Virus record (IMG/VR): IMGVR_UViG_3300006925_000191
Span: 1 to 21,281 of that record
Length of the DNA stretch: 21,281 nucleotides
Origin: a virus
Strand: one strand, 5' to 3'
Below are positions 12,960-21,281 of the stretch, in pieces. Within the stretch, counting starts at the first letter, position 1. Each line of letters opens with the position of its first letter. Position numbers and translations under genes: made by a program. The notes under the pieces were generated by a model, which was given only the letters and a program-made list of their open reading frames with translations, made no database searches and was not told where the DNA came from.

Positions 12960-15900
12960 TTGTATTTCCCATATCTTCAAGCTTAGCAATATCTTGCGAA
13001 TCTAGTTTCCCTAAATTAATTTTTACTTCGGCTCCCTCGCCTTGAGCGCTTCCAAACTCTCTAGCAATGTTTCGTATTTGAGCATAGGGGCTTAGACCTG
13101 CACTCTTAATGCCTTTAATTAATCCTAAGACACTAAATTCACCATCAGAATCGTTAAAGTTATATTTATCAGTTACAATAGTATTTCCTTTTTCGTCTTG
13201 GCTTATCTTGGCTTGGCCCAAAGTTGTCTTTAAAGAATAGCTAGGGTCAGCTATTTTACCAAAGAAATCAAAGGCACTTCCACCGCCTCCGACATCAGCA
13301 TACTGTGACTCTTTATCGCCTTGAGTACCATAATCAACGTACTCAATTCTGTCTTTACCGCTAGACTGTGCCCGCTGAACAACTTTTCTAAGTTCTTCTC
13401 TTTCAGCTTTAGTTAAAGAGTTTTCATTTATGTCGCTGCCCGTTCCAAAAATATCACCCAAGAATGCTCTCATGTTTAAAGGTATAATCGTAGAGCTTTG
13501 CTTGCGCTTATTCTTTTTCAAAGCCTCTACAGTTTTATTTTTTCCAGTAGTCTTAGATTCAGTTTCTGGTTTTTTTATTTGCTCAACCACTTCAACTGGC
13601 TCAGCCTTTTCAATCATCTCAGCTTTTTTGGAAATGTCTGAATCAGTTCCAGCATCAAACTTCAAGCTCTGTCCAACATAAATTTTATTAATATCTTTAA
13701 TGTTATTAAGCTTAGCTATTTCAGAAATAGTCATTCCTTCTCTTTGAGCAATCTCAGAAAGTGTATCTCCAGCCTCTACCACATAACCGCCTTCAGCAAA
13801 CATCTTTAATCCTTTGAGAATATCTGCCCTCATCTTTTCAGTCATTTCAAGAGTTGGAAGTTGTACAGTCTTATCGTTTTGCTTGTACTCGACCATCTTA
13901 ACATCTACACCGTACTTTTCAGCAAAGTCTCGCTTCCAAATCTTTTGTAGAGTGCCATCATAGAAGTCCATGTACTTCTTACCGCCTTGCTTAAAGGTCA
14001 TAGGCTGGTTTAATGTAAAGTTTCCACGGCCGTCAGGATTTTCAGCAAGTAGCTTTTCTGTATTTTCTTTTCCGATAATTTTAGGAAGTTTTTCAACGCC
14101 TTCTTCATAAGAATCAAACTGAATTAAAAAATCTTCCATTCCTTCATCTTCATTTCTAACACCCTGTACTGACCAACCCTTATCTATATCTTTTAAAGAA
14201 CCAAATTCTGTCTTATAAAATATAACCTCGTTAATATCACCTATTTTATTATTTCTTTCAGCCTGCAAACGCCCAGTAGTTAAAGCAACTTGGTCGTAGC
14301 CTTCTTCCGCTGCTACTTTCATAGCCTGACGAAGGCCGACAGCTCCCCACTGCTTGTCCTTTTTAAGTGGAAGGTCTGGAACAAAAGAAAAATCAAAGAA
14401 TTCGCTATCGTTTTGAAGGTCTGCTAAAAGTTTATTTATTAATTCATCTTTCTGTTCTTCAGAAATATCGGAGTTAATTATTTCCTGCCTACGGTTTTCC
14501 ACCTCTTTTTTCTTTAAAGCTTTTGCGTTTGCTTCTTTTACTGTTAAATAACCTTGACCGTTTTTACCTGTAGCAGTTTGATGGGCATCTGATTGTATTT
14601 CATCAACTAATAAAGTCTTACTGTATGCATCGTCAGTTTGTTCAATATCGGCCAAACGCACATGAGCTATTTGGTTTTTGCTTTCAGGATGGTGAATCAT
14701 GTTTACATAATCGAAATCAACCTTTTTGAACTTATCTGGAATTGAGATTACAAGCTCACGATAGTTTTGAGTGTCTCTGCCTTCAAACGACGAATAAACT
14801 AAGTGTGCTGGTTGGGTTGCAAAGTCACCTTCAATTTTTCTTAAAAACTCTTCTTTTTTAGGATTAAACCAATTCTCAAACTCGTCAGGATTCTCAATTA
14901 TATCATCCATCATATCTACATCGTGCGGATAATTCTCTTCTGCCCAAACCCAAAACTTATCCTCTACGCTTAGCTCATCGTCCACAAGTGTAGGCATATC
15001 GTCTACTGCTTCTATTGCGTCAGGTCTACTACGACCTACCTGAACCTCAAAGTCAAAGTCATTGTCTTCAAAAAACTGCTGGACTTCTTCTTTAGTTACA
15101 AGTTTGTTATTTCCAAAGCGTTCTTTAGCGCCTGTCCACTCTAACTCATCTGGAGTTACATTTTTCATTTCGTTTAAGAATGATTGACCAGCACGAGGCT
15201 TACTGCCCTGAAGTTGTTGGGCAGCTTTTTCTGCTTCGCTAAAGAGTCCAGAAGCTTTCTTAGGTGCAAAAGCTTTAACTGCTTGTGTAGCTCCACGTAC
15301 AACGCTACCCAGCGCAAAGCCGTGGCGTGGGTCTTTCTTGTCAAAGGCTTTTGAAGAAGTCAGCTTAAACTGCTCAGGCTCAAATAAAATATAAGAATAA
15401 ACATCTTCGCCTACGTAGCTAGGTTCAGCAGTGTTACGGTACTGGATAGAATCAAAGCCTAGCTTGTTTACGAGGTCTTTAAACTTCATGTTAAACTCAG
15501 CACGTTGCAAATCCATCTCAACTTTTTCAAGTGGAGTTGAATAAGGTCTAGAGTCCATGCCAATGTACTTCACAAAATCAAAAGACTCGTCTTCTAAAAC
15601 ATCAATGATGTCAATATCGCTTGCAGTTATTTTAGCGCCCTGAGCCTTTGCAGCTTTAAGCAATACTCCTACAGACTCTACGTCTTGGATAATATGCTCT
15701 GCTCTCCAGCTAGGCATGTCTTCATCTACAATCAAAGGCTTTCTTACATCAATGTATCCTTTTTGGATTGTATACGGACGTATTTTTTTGTCGGTATCTT
15801 TTAGCTGAGTAGTTACATAATCAAAAAACTTGTCGTAAGCATCCGACTTAGGATTAGCAGGGTTGCCAGTAAACTGCTTTATCAAGCGCATTGCTGCATC

Positions 15901-18900
15901 TAGGTCGTTCCCTGTAAACTCTAAAGCCATATCTCTAATCATAACTTTATCTGCTGCGCCTCTAGAGCCTGTATGAGTACTTATCTCACGAGCAAACGGG
16001 AATGAGATGTTATAGTCTGCATTCTGGTAGCTTGAAACAACACGATATACTGGCTCTTTCTTTTCAGAGTTTTGCACATACTTTTCTTGCGCTTCTTGAC
16101 GGGCTTCAGGAGAAAGAAGTTTAGTTTCTTCTGGGCCAGCGTCAATGCGTGGAGTTTTAAATCTTGAAAAGTCTACGCCGCCTTTAGCTGCTACTTTAAC
16201 CATAGCGTTTCGGGCCAGCTCAAAAGCTCCCCTGTCACTAAGCATTGGGAAAGTATTTTTTATTTCTGTTTTAAAGTAGTCGTGCATAAAGTCTAAAGAG
16301 TCTTCATCAAACTTATTTACAGAAGCCTTTTTAATTTCTTCTGGAGACAGTTCAATGCGAGCCTTATCGTAGAAAGCTTTGATGTTTTTAATTTCATTGC
16401 TTACCAAAGCCTTGACTACTACACCGCTTCTGTTGTCGTCCTCTAAGTCCTCAATGTTTCTAAGAGCAATAATGTGGTCATCACCTAAGTTATCATCTTC
16501 TTGAATTTCGTGTAGCTTTTCTTTAGCTTCTTTAACATTTCTAACTTCTAAAGCTTCTTGAAACTTAGGGTTGCTATCTATCTGCTGTAAAGTTTTATAT
16601 TTACTTTTAAGCTCATTTACAATATGGGCTTCAGTCAAATCAAACAGGTCGTATTCCGGCGTTGTGATTATTCCTTCATCTCTTGCAATAAGTAAATTAG
16701 AATCTAAACGCTGTGCAGCTTTTTCAACTACAGCGGGGTCAACAAGACCTTCAGTAACTTCTGAGATTTTAGCTGCTGTTGATTCAGCCATGAATGGAGC
16801 TTCAGGCACATCGACTTGTTTTCTAACAAGGCTTGTAAATGCTTTAGCCGCTACCTGACCACCTATGGCGTATCCTATGGGACTTGGCTTTTTATCAAAC
16901 TTAGGAATCATTCCACCAAACACATCTTTTTGTGTTCTTTTTAAACTTCTTCTGTAGTGTCTAACATAGTCTGCGCCTAATACCTGCTTACCAAAATAGG
17001 TTCCAGAAACTAATGGAACTTTATTGCCCATTGTAGGTATAATGCCTTGCTGAATCATACTTAACATATCTGAGGCTGCTGGGCCAAACGGCAGTGTAGC
17101 ATAAGCCAGATTGCTGTTAGCGTACTTAGCAGCAGTCTGAGCACGTTTTAAGCTGTCAAGCAAAAGACCATTACCGCCCCAACGTGCGATAGCTTCTTTG
17201 GTAATTTCAAACTCAGTTTTGTCTCTTTCATTTGCACCGCCTGTACGGGCATAGTTTGACCACCTAGCCATTCCTGTCATAATAGCACCAGCAGCTAACA
17301 GCTTAGGCGCATTACGCTTAGGGTTCTTTATCATGGCTTTAGTAGCGCCTTTTAATACAGTGTTTGAAAATGCAGCAGGATAGCTAAGAAGTTGGAACAT
17401 TACCGCAGTCTTAGGGTTTGAAAACAACAGCGGCTTAATGCCTGACATTGCAGTAGGCTGTAAAACTACAGAGTTTGTGTAACGTGCAGCGCCTCCCAAG
17501 AAATCAGTTTTGTAAAACTCGTCACTTGTCTTTGCTCCACCTCTGTGCCAGTTAACAGCTTTCTTCCAGTCGATGCCCAGCTCAGCTAGTTCTCCAGCTA
17601 ATGTTTCGCCATCTGAATCTAACGCCTTGTTTGCATAGCGTGTAGATAGCTTATTAATGTTTTCGTTAATTAAGTTTTTACCGCTTGCAAAGGAAACATT
17701 CTGAACAAACTTAGTCCACTGGTCAAGAAGCGTAATACGGAAAAACTTATTGCTTGCTTTCTGCATTCCTTCACTTACTAGCTCATCACCCGCCAACCTG
17801 TCACCTACCTGTGCAAGCGCTTGGTCTACGTGAATGCTAAAGTTACGCATTTCAGACAAAGCTTCTTTTGCAGTCAAGCCGTTTTCAGACATTAGCTTTG
17901 ACTGCATGTCTTTAGTAATGGTTTTGTGTGAAGTTTGTATAGCTTCTTTAAAGCCTTTTGCAGAGTTCACTGCACCAGCCTTACCAAGATTAATAAACAC
18001 TTCCGTCAAACTTGACAGAGTTGCTAAGCCTAGCAAAGCAACACGGTTTGTAAAGCTATAAGCGTCTACGGCTGTTTGAGCAGTTTTACCATACCGTTCC
18101 ATGCCTTCGCCTGTAGCAGTGCGGTATAGTTTTTCTAGCTGGCGTTCAATCTTAGGCGTAAAGTTTTCGCCGCTATTAGTCATTTCTTCGCGTATACGAT
18201 TAATGTAAAAGCCTTTGAACTGCTCAAAGTTGTTTACGCCTAATACACGATGCTTAGCTACAGACTTACCAGCCTGATAGGTATAAGCATGTAATGCACC
18301 CAGAACATCAGAGTTTAAAAACTCTTCAAAGTCTGCGTCATTTCCAATGGTATCAATCTTTCGTTTAGCTGAAAAGAAGTAACCGCTTGAAGTTCCTTGG
18401 TCTACTTGGTTCTTAACATCAAGCATGTTGTTGACAGTTCGCCGAGCTTCTGCTTTGCTCATGCCAGCCTTCTGCACAAACAAGTCTAAAAGCTTGTTAG
18501 GGTTAGCTTCAATAGCACTACGGCTCCACATACGAGGAACATAGTTATCTACCAGCTTATCAATAACGCCGATGTCGTTTAGCTGCACACCCATTTCTTG
18601 ATAAAGCTTCTTAGTTTCTGTAGCCGCCTTGTTTATTGCAGAGTTGGTTAAGTCATCAAACTGCTTGTGTACAATGGGGGTTTCGCTTCTCAAGCTTTTG
18701 CTAAGTGCATCATTGATGTCTGTAGCAAGCTTAGTGTCTATTTCGCTCAAAGACAGTGTATCTACAATAGCTCGGAATCTTTCATTATACTTTCCGGTAA
18801 CTTCGCGTTGTACTTCAGACAGGTCTTTTTCTACAACCTTGTCTTGAGTTTTATATTTAATTCCAAACTCGTGGCTTAGTTTCTTTTGTAGCTGTGCCGC

Positions 18901-20109
18901 AGTTCCAGAGAACTTTGTAATAGGCGAAAGCACACCAGCGCCCTTGCCCAAGAAGTTTCCTGTAAGGTCTGAAGCAACTGTGTATAAACCCTGACGGATT
19001 CTACTTGCTTGACCTTTAGCAGTTTCTTCAGAATCTGCCGCAGCCCTAATAATAGCAAGAATTTCTTTGCGTGTTTTTTCACCACCACCCAAGTCTTCAG
19101 CAAACTGAGAAGCTGCTCTGCTGAGTGCATCATCTTCTCCGTCTACAACTTTAGCTATAGAACCTTCTGGGCCAGTCATACGCAAAGCTTCGTCTACAAG
19201 TGTACCACCAGACGCAGGAATAAAATCTCCTTCTAAAGCTTCTTCAAACACTTGGTCAGCATCTTTGAGTGCTACTTCTCTAGGTGGTCGAGTGCCGTCT
19301 CTAAAATATTTGTTAGCTATTTTTGAGCCTGCTGCATATAGACCAACACCAAAACCTGCACCCAAAGCTGTACCAAAAGCAGTTTCACCTAAGCTGTATT
19401 TGTCTTGTATATCCGCAGAGATGTTTAACTCTTGTGCTACGTGAGAGCCTGCCGCACCGTAAGTTGCACCAATCAACGCTGAAGCCTTGTAAGGGTTTTT
19501 AGTTTGTGCAGCAGCGGTGGCTCGTACAGCATTCATCAAAGTTTGGGTAGCTGCTTGTTGTGCAGTTTTACGTGCAGCTACACCAGCTACAGCAGTAGTA
19601 CCGCCCGTAGCAGTACCAGACAAAATAGCACCTACAGTTGCTAAGCCTTCAGGAGTAAATATAACGTCAGCGGTGTAGTCTCCGATAGCAGATAATGTTT
19701 CACCTAAACCAGAAAGCTCAGCCTTGTCCCAGCGAGACTTCATAACTCTGAATGCTTGCTTAACGTCTTCAGGGGCATCGTCTAATGCACTAGCTAAAGC
19801 AAGCGGAGCGCCTAAGCGCATAGTCAAATCACGCATGTATTCAGCAGGGTCAGTGTCTTGGCCAGTTCCTGCTTGGTCAATAATATAGCTACCTAGCCCT
19901 TGTTCTTCGGCTAAGTAATCAGTAAGCTTTTCAAAGCTTGACAGGACTACCTCATCGTTTTCCCAGTCAGTGACTGAGTAACCTTCAGGAGTGCCTAAGC
20001 TTTCTAGGTTATAGTTTGCTCTTTCGCTGCCTCGACCTTCAGTATAGTTCTGCCAGTCGGAGCCATCCATAGCTGCGGGACTTACACCTTCGTATTGTTT
20101 GTATTCCAT
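12952..20109 (-). CDS. Giant polyvalent virion/ejection protein with ADP-ribosyltransferase-like and LysM domains, 2385 aa
   Basis: The N-terminal half resembles large internal virion proteins of marine podoviruses, with Gly/Ala-rich hydrophobic segments (about 153-180, 207-225, 240-262), NYVPRMWSR (522-530), LLDQWTKFVQNVSF (794-807) and a hydrophobic stretch near 895-945. Residues 1353-1600 match the polyvalent ADP-ribosyltransferase type: YRVVS, FPFAREISTHTGS (1370-1382), LGFDSIQYRN (1550-1559), SYILFEPEQFK and DPRHGF. Residues 1620-1690 carry a polyvalent-associated motif (DELEWTG). Residues 1762-2105 hold a second domain with VDEIQSDAHQ (1835-1844) and TTGRLQAER (1944-1952). LysM is at 2108-2151. 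It probably enters the cell with DNA, as such proteins are thought to do. AAAGG precedes the ATG. Confidence 0.85.
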   Translation of the reverse strand: MEYKQYEGVSPAAMDGSDWQNYTEGRGSERANYNLESLGTPEGYSVTDWENDEVVLSSFEKLTDYLAEEQGLGSYIIDQAGTGQDTDPAEYMRDLTMRLGAPLALASALDDAPEDVKQAFRVMKSRWDKAELSGLGETLSAIGDYTADVIFTPEGLATVGAILSGTATGGTTAVAGVAARKTAQQAATQTLMNAVRATAAAQTKNPYKASALIGATYGAAGSHVAQELNISADIQDKYSLGETAFGTALGAGFGVGLYAAGSKIANKYFRDGTRPPREVALKDADQVFEEALEGDFIPASGGTLVDEALRMTGPEGSIAKVVDGEDDALSRAASQFAEDLGGGEKTRKEILAIIRAAADSEETAKGQASRIRQGLYTVASDLTGNFLGKGAGVLSPITKFSGTAAQLQKKLSHEFGIKYKTQDKVVEKDLSEVQREVTGKYNERFRAIVDTLSLSEIDTKLATDINDALSKSLRSETPIVHKQFDDLTNSAINKAATETKKLYQEMGVQLNDIGVIDKLVDNYVPRMWSRSAIEANPNKLLDLFVQKAGMSKAEARRTVNNMLDVKNQVDQGTSSGYFFSAKRKIDTIGNDADFEEFLNSDVLGALHAYTYQAGKSVAKHRVLGVNNFEQFKGFYINRIREEMTNSGENFTPKIERQLEKLYRTATGEGMERYGKTAQTAVDAYSFTNRVALLGLATLSSLTEVFINLGKAGAVNSAKGFKEAIQTSHKTITKDMQSKLMSENGLTAKEALSEMRNFSIHVDQALAQVGDRLAGDELVSEGMQKASNKFFRITLLDQWTKFVQNVSFASGKNLINENINKLSTRYANKALDSDGETLAGELAELGIDWKKAVNWHRGGAKTSDEFYKTDFLGGAARYTNSVVLQPTAMSGIKPLLFSNPKTAVMFQLLSYPAAFSNTVLKGATKAMIKNPKRNAPKLLAAGAIMTGMARWSNYARTGGANERDKTEFEITKEAIARWGGNGLLLDSLKRAQTAAKYANSNLAYATLPFGPAASDMLSMIQQGIIPTMGNKVPLVSGTYFGKQVLGADYVRHYRRSLKRTQKDVFGGMIPKFDKKPSPIGYAIGGQVAAKAFTSLVRKQVDVPEAPFMAESTAAKISEVTEGLVDPAVVEKAAQRLDSNLLIARDEGIITTPEYDLFDLTEAHIVNELKSKYKTLQQIDSNPKFQEALEVRNVKEAKEKLHEIQEDDNLGDDHIIALRNIEDLEDDNRSGVVVKALVSNEIKNIKAFYDKARIELSPEEIKKASVNKFDEDSLDFMHDYFKTEIKNTFPMLSDRGAFELARNAMVKVAAKGGVDFSRFKTPRIDAGPEETKLLSPEARQEAQEKYVQNSEKKEPVYRVVSSYQNADYNISFPFAREISTHTGSRGAADKVMIRDMALEFTGNDLDAAMRLIKQFTGNPANPKSDAYDKFFDYVTTQLKDTDKKIRPYTIQKGYIDVRKPLIVDEDMPSWRAEHIIQDVESVGVLLKAAKAQGAKITASDIDIIDVLEDESFDFVKYIGMDSRPYSTPLEKVEMDLQRAEFNMKFKDLVNKLGFDSIQYRNTAEPSYVGEDVYSYILFEPEQFKLTSSKAFDKKDPRHGFALGSVVRGATQAVKAFAPKKASGLFSEAEKAAQQLQGSKPRAGQSFLNEMKNVTPDELEWTGAKERFGNNKLVTKEEVQQFFEDNDFDFEVQVGRSRPDAIEAVDDMPTLVDDELSVEDKFWVWAEENYPHDVDMMDDIIENPDEFENWFNPKKEEFLRKIEGDFATQPAHLVYSSFEGRDTQNYRELVISIPDKFKKVDFDYVNMIHHPESKNQIAHVRLADIEQTDDAYSKTLLVDEIQSDAHQTATGKNGQGYLTVKEANAKALKKKEVENRRQEIINSDISEEQKDELINKLLADLQNDSEFFDFSFVPDLPLKKDKQWGAVGLRQAMKVAAEEGYDQVALTTGRLQAERNNKIGDINEVIFYKTEFGSLKDIDKGWSVQGVRNEDEGMEDFLIQFDSYEEGVEKLPKIIGKENTEKLLAENPDGRGNFTLNQPMTFKQGGKKYMDFYDGTLQKIWKRDFAEKYGVDVKMVEYKQNDKTVQLPTLEMTEKMRADILKGLKMFAEGGYVVEAGDTLSEIAQREGMTISEIAKLNNIKDINKIYVGQSLKFDAGTDSDISKKAEMIEKAEPVEVVEQIKKPETESKTTGKNKTVEALKKNKRKQSSTIIPLNMRAFLGDIFGTGSDINENSLTKAEREELRKVVQRAQSSGKDRIEYVDYGTQGDKESQYADVGGGGSAFDFFGKIADPSYSLKTTLGQAKISQDEKGNTIVTDKYNFNDSDGEFSVLGLIKGIKSAGLSPYAQIRNIAREFGSAQGEGAEVKINLGKLDSQDIAKLEDMGNTNV

Positions 20110-20124
20110 TAATGCTTACCTTTA

Positions 20125-21281
20125 CTAGAGATAGGTTTTTGTGTATGCGTTTTTTAAAGCTACTACATTGGCTTTTGCTTCTGCTAATCGTTTTTTAAGA
20201 GTTGGTTCCATCCCTCCATAGTTTGTCACTTGAGGGTCAGCTAGTCTTATTTCTATTTCTTCCATTTTTTCTACTGCGCTTTCAATTGCTGCATAATCTT
20301 TATGCTGGGGTGAAGTCCACTGAATTTGCTGGCCTCTGCGAGTTTTTGCTGGGCCTACAGGAGCTTCAAGTTCTTCTAAAGATGTAACGCCCTGAGCAGT
20401 CTTAGCCGCTGCTCCTGTTTGTGTAGTTTGAGGAGCGTTAGAGCCGGATAACTCAGCTCTATACTCATTCAACTTAGCATCTACATCCTGTAACATTTGT
20501 GCTTTGCCACCATAGTCTCTAGGGTTTAAACCAAGCTCAGAGGCTACCTTAACAACCTCCATAGTTTTTTCTGCTCTTGCCCTAGAAGATGTACTAGCCA
20601 TAGTAGGGTTTTTAAAAAAAGACATGTTTGCAAATCTGTCCTCTATGCTTGAACGAACGTCATCTCTTTGGCCGTGATAGTGGTCATAAAGTGCAACGCC
20701 GTTAGAAACAATTCTACTAATACCTGTATTTTGAGTAACTAAGTCTGCTGATATTTGGTCAATTTTAAACATAGTTTCAAAGGGGTTTTGAATCCCTGAA
20801 ACTGGCATTTCTTTAGGGTTTGAGCTACGCATGTTGTCTAGTATTAAAGCTAGTTGAACTTTTCTTCCGTCGTTAGCAGTTCCCCAGCCAGTTCTCTGGT
20901 CAGCCGCTGCAATGCCGCCTTGAGTAACATAAGCGGCTATCATATCTTTCTGTTTATCCGCTGCTGCAATGTAATCAGCATCAGTTTCGTAAAAGCTTCT
21001 GTCTTCAAGATTGTTTTTAATATGCGAATCTATAATATTACTATCAACAGCTTTTAAATTTTGTATAGCGTTTTGTCCTGCTTGTATGTTTTTATTTTGT
21101 TGCTGCAATGAAGCCGCAGTGCTGAACTCTAAAGTGTCTTGTAGTTTTTGCACTGAAGAAAGACTATACCTAGAGCCATCAAGATTTATAAGAAACCTTT
21201 CTACACTTCCGTCTCTTCGGCCTTGCATGGCCTGTCGGACTTTTGTTTCAGTTTCCATTCCAGCAGAGTTGGTGCCTTTTA
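20125..21281 (-). CDS. Probable virion or internal core protein, 5' end outside the window
   Basis: The reading frame stays open to the window edge. An ATG at 21258 exists but lacks a Shine-Dalgarno at useful distance, so the gene is taken as truncated at its N-terminus (at least 384 residues visible). The sequence is helical and rich in Gln, Asn, Ala and Lys, with a QQQNKNIQAGQNAIQNLKA segment and a C-terminal coiled-coil-like region (EKMEEIEIRL and after). No catalytic motif is seen. It ends 15 bases before the giant gene starts. By analogy with T7 gp15 before gp16 it may be a second ejection-complex protein, which is inference. Confidence 0.6.
   Translation of the reverse strand, partial: KGTNSAGMETETKVRQAMQGRRDGSVERFLINLDGSRYSLSSVQKLQDTLEFSTAASLQQQNKNIQAGQNAIQNLKAVDSNIIDSHIKNNLEDRSFYETDADYIAAADKQKDMIAAYVTQGGIAAADQRTGWGTANDGRKVQLALILDNMRSSNPKEMPVSGIQNPFETMFKIDQISADLVTQNTGISRIVSNGVALYDHYHGQRDDVRSSIEDRFANMSFFKNPTMASTSSRARAEKTMEVVKVASELGLNPRDYGGKAQMLQDVDAKLNEYRAELSGSNAPQTTQTGAAAKTAQGVTSLEELEAPVGPAKTRRGQQIQWTSPQHKDYAAIESAVEKMEEIEIRLADPQVTNYGGMEPTLKKRLAEAKANVVALKNAYTKTYL

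Noticed and set aside
12959-12989. TTG start at 12989 for the endolysin
   Set aside because: It adds 10 residues with no family similarity; the ATG at 12959 begins at the usual family start and has a better-placed ribosome site.
17030-17060. Plus-strand TATAAT near 17040 within the giant gene
   Set aside because: No matching -35 box and no plus-strand gene downstream; it encodes the giant protein on the other strand.
13430-21057. Plus-strand open frames inside the giant and virion genes
   Set aside because: All lie opposite long coding regions, show low-complexity Leu/Ser/Phe content typical of antisense frames and have no supporting signals.
1-21281. Phage RNA polymerase, integrase, CRISPR array, tRNA or insertion sequence
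   Set aside because: Searched for by motif and by gap; essentially all sequence is accounted for by the listed genes, and none of these was seen.

Overview
The window looks like part of the genome of a lytic, T7-like podovirus that lacks its own RNA polymerase in this stretch. I infer a marine phage, probably near the SIO1/Cobavirus (Zobellviridae-type) group. The grounds are a primase-helicase and family A DNA polymerase of T7 gp4/gp5 type, a T7 gp3-type endonuclease, a cobalamin-dependent (class II) ribonucleotide reductase, near-consensus sigma70 promoters, tight gene packing and a two-arm layout. No integrase, repressor, tRNA, CRISPR array, insertion sequence or attachment site was seen. 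The host is inferred only: a bacterium that makes or imports cobalamin.

Right-reading arm (1-11481). Four small unrecognised genes (1-671) precede an AT-rich regulatory stretch (about 672-804). That stretch holds a 13-bp inverted repeat and, on the opposite strand, a perfect TTGACA-17-TATAAT promoter. A small gene and a DUF932 gene follow. A promoter at 2020-2048 then opens the replication block: ssDNA-binding protein, small protein, primase-helicase, DNA polymerase, zinc-ribbon protein and two PD-(D/E)XK nucleases. A second perfect sigma70 promoter lies inside the second nuclease gene (7400-7428). It is placed to drive a basic protein, the gp3-like endonuclease, a dATP/dGTP diphosphohydrolase-like protein, two small proteins (one a 53-residue zinc ribbon) and nrdJ. 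Together these genes would copy DNA, break down host DNA and shape the dNTP pool. Many neighbours overlap as ATGA or TAATG, which suggests translational coupling.

Left-reading arm (21281-11471). Read in its own direction it starts with a partial, probably virion, protein. Next is a 2385-residue protein that joins a virion/ejection-type N-terminal half to an ADP-ribosyltransferase-like polyvalent domain, further polyvalent-protein domains and a LysM repeat. An M15 peptidase endolysin and a holin follow, then three consecutive, extremely lysine-rich small proteins. Two of these carry, on separate genes, the halves of a protein that I recall as a single fused chain elsewhere (DUF5872-type).

The two arms converge and their last genes overlap by 11 bp (11471-11481). 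No stretch over 300 bases lacks a gene. The most unusual items are the giant polyvalent protein, the trio of basic proteins and the antisense promoter with its hairpin.
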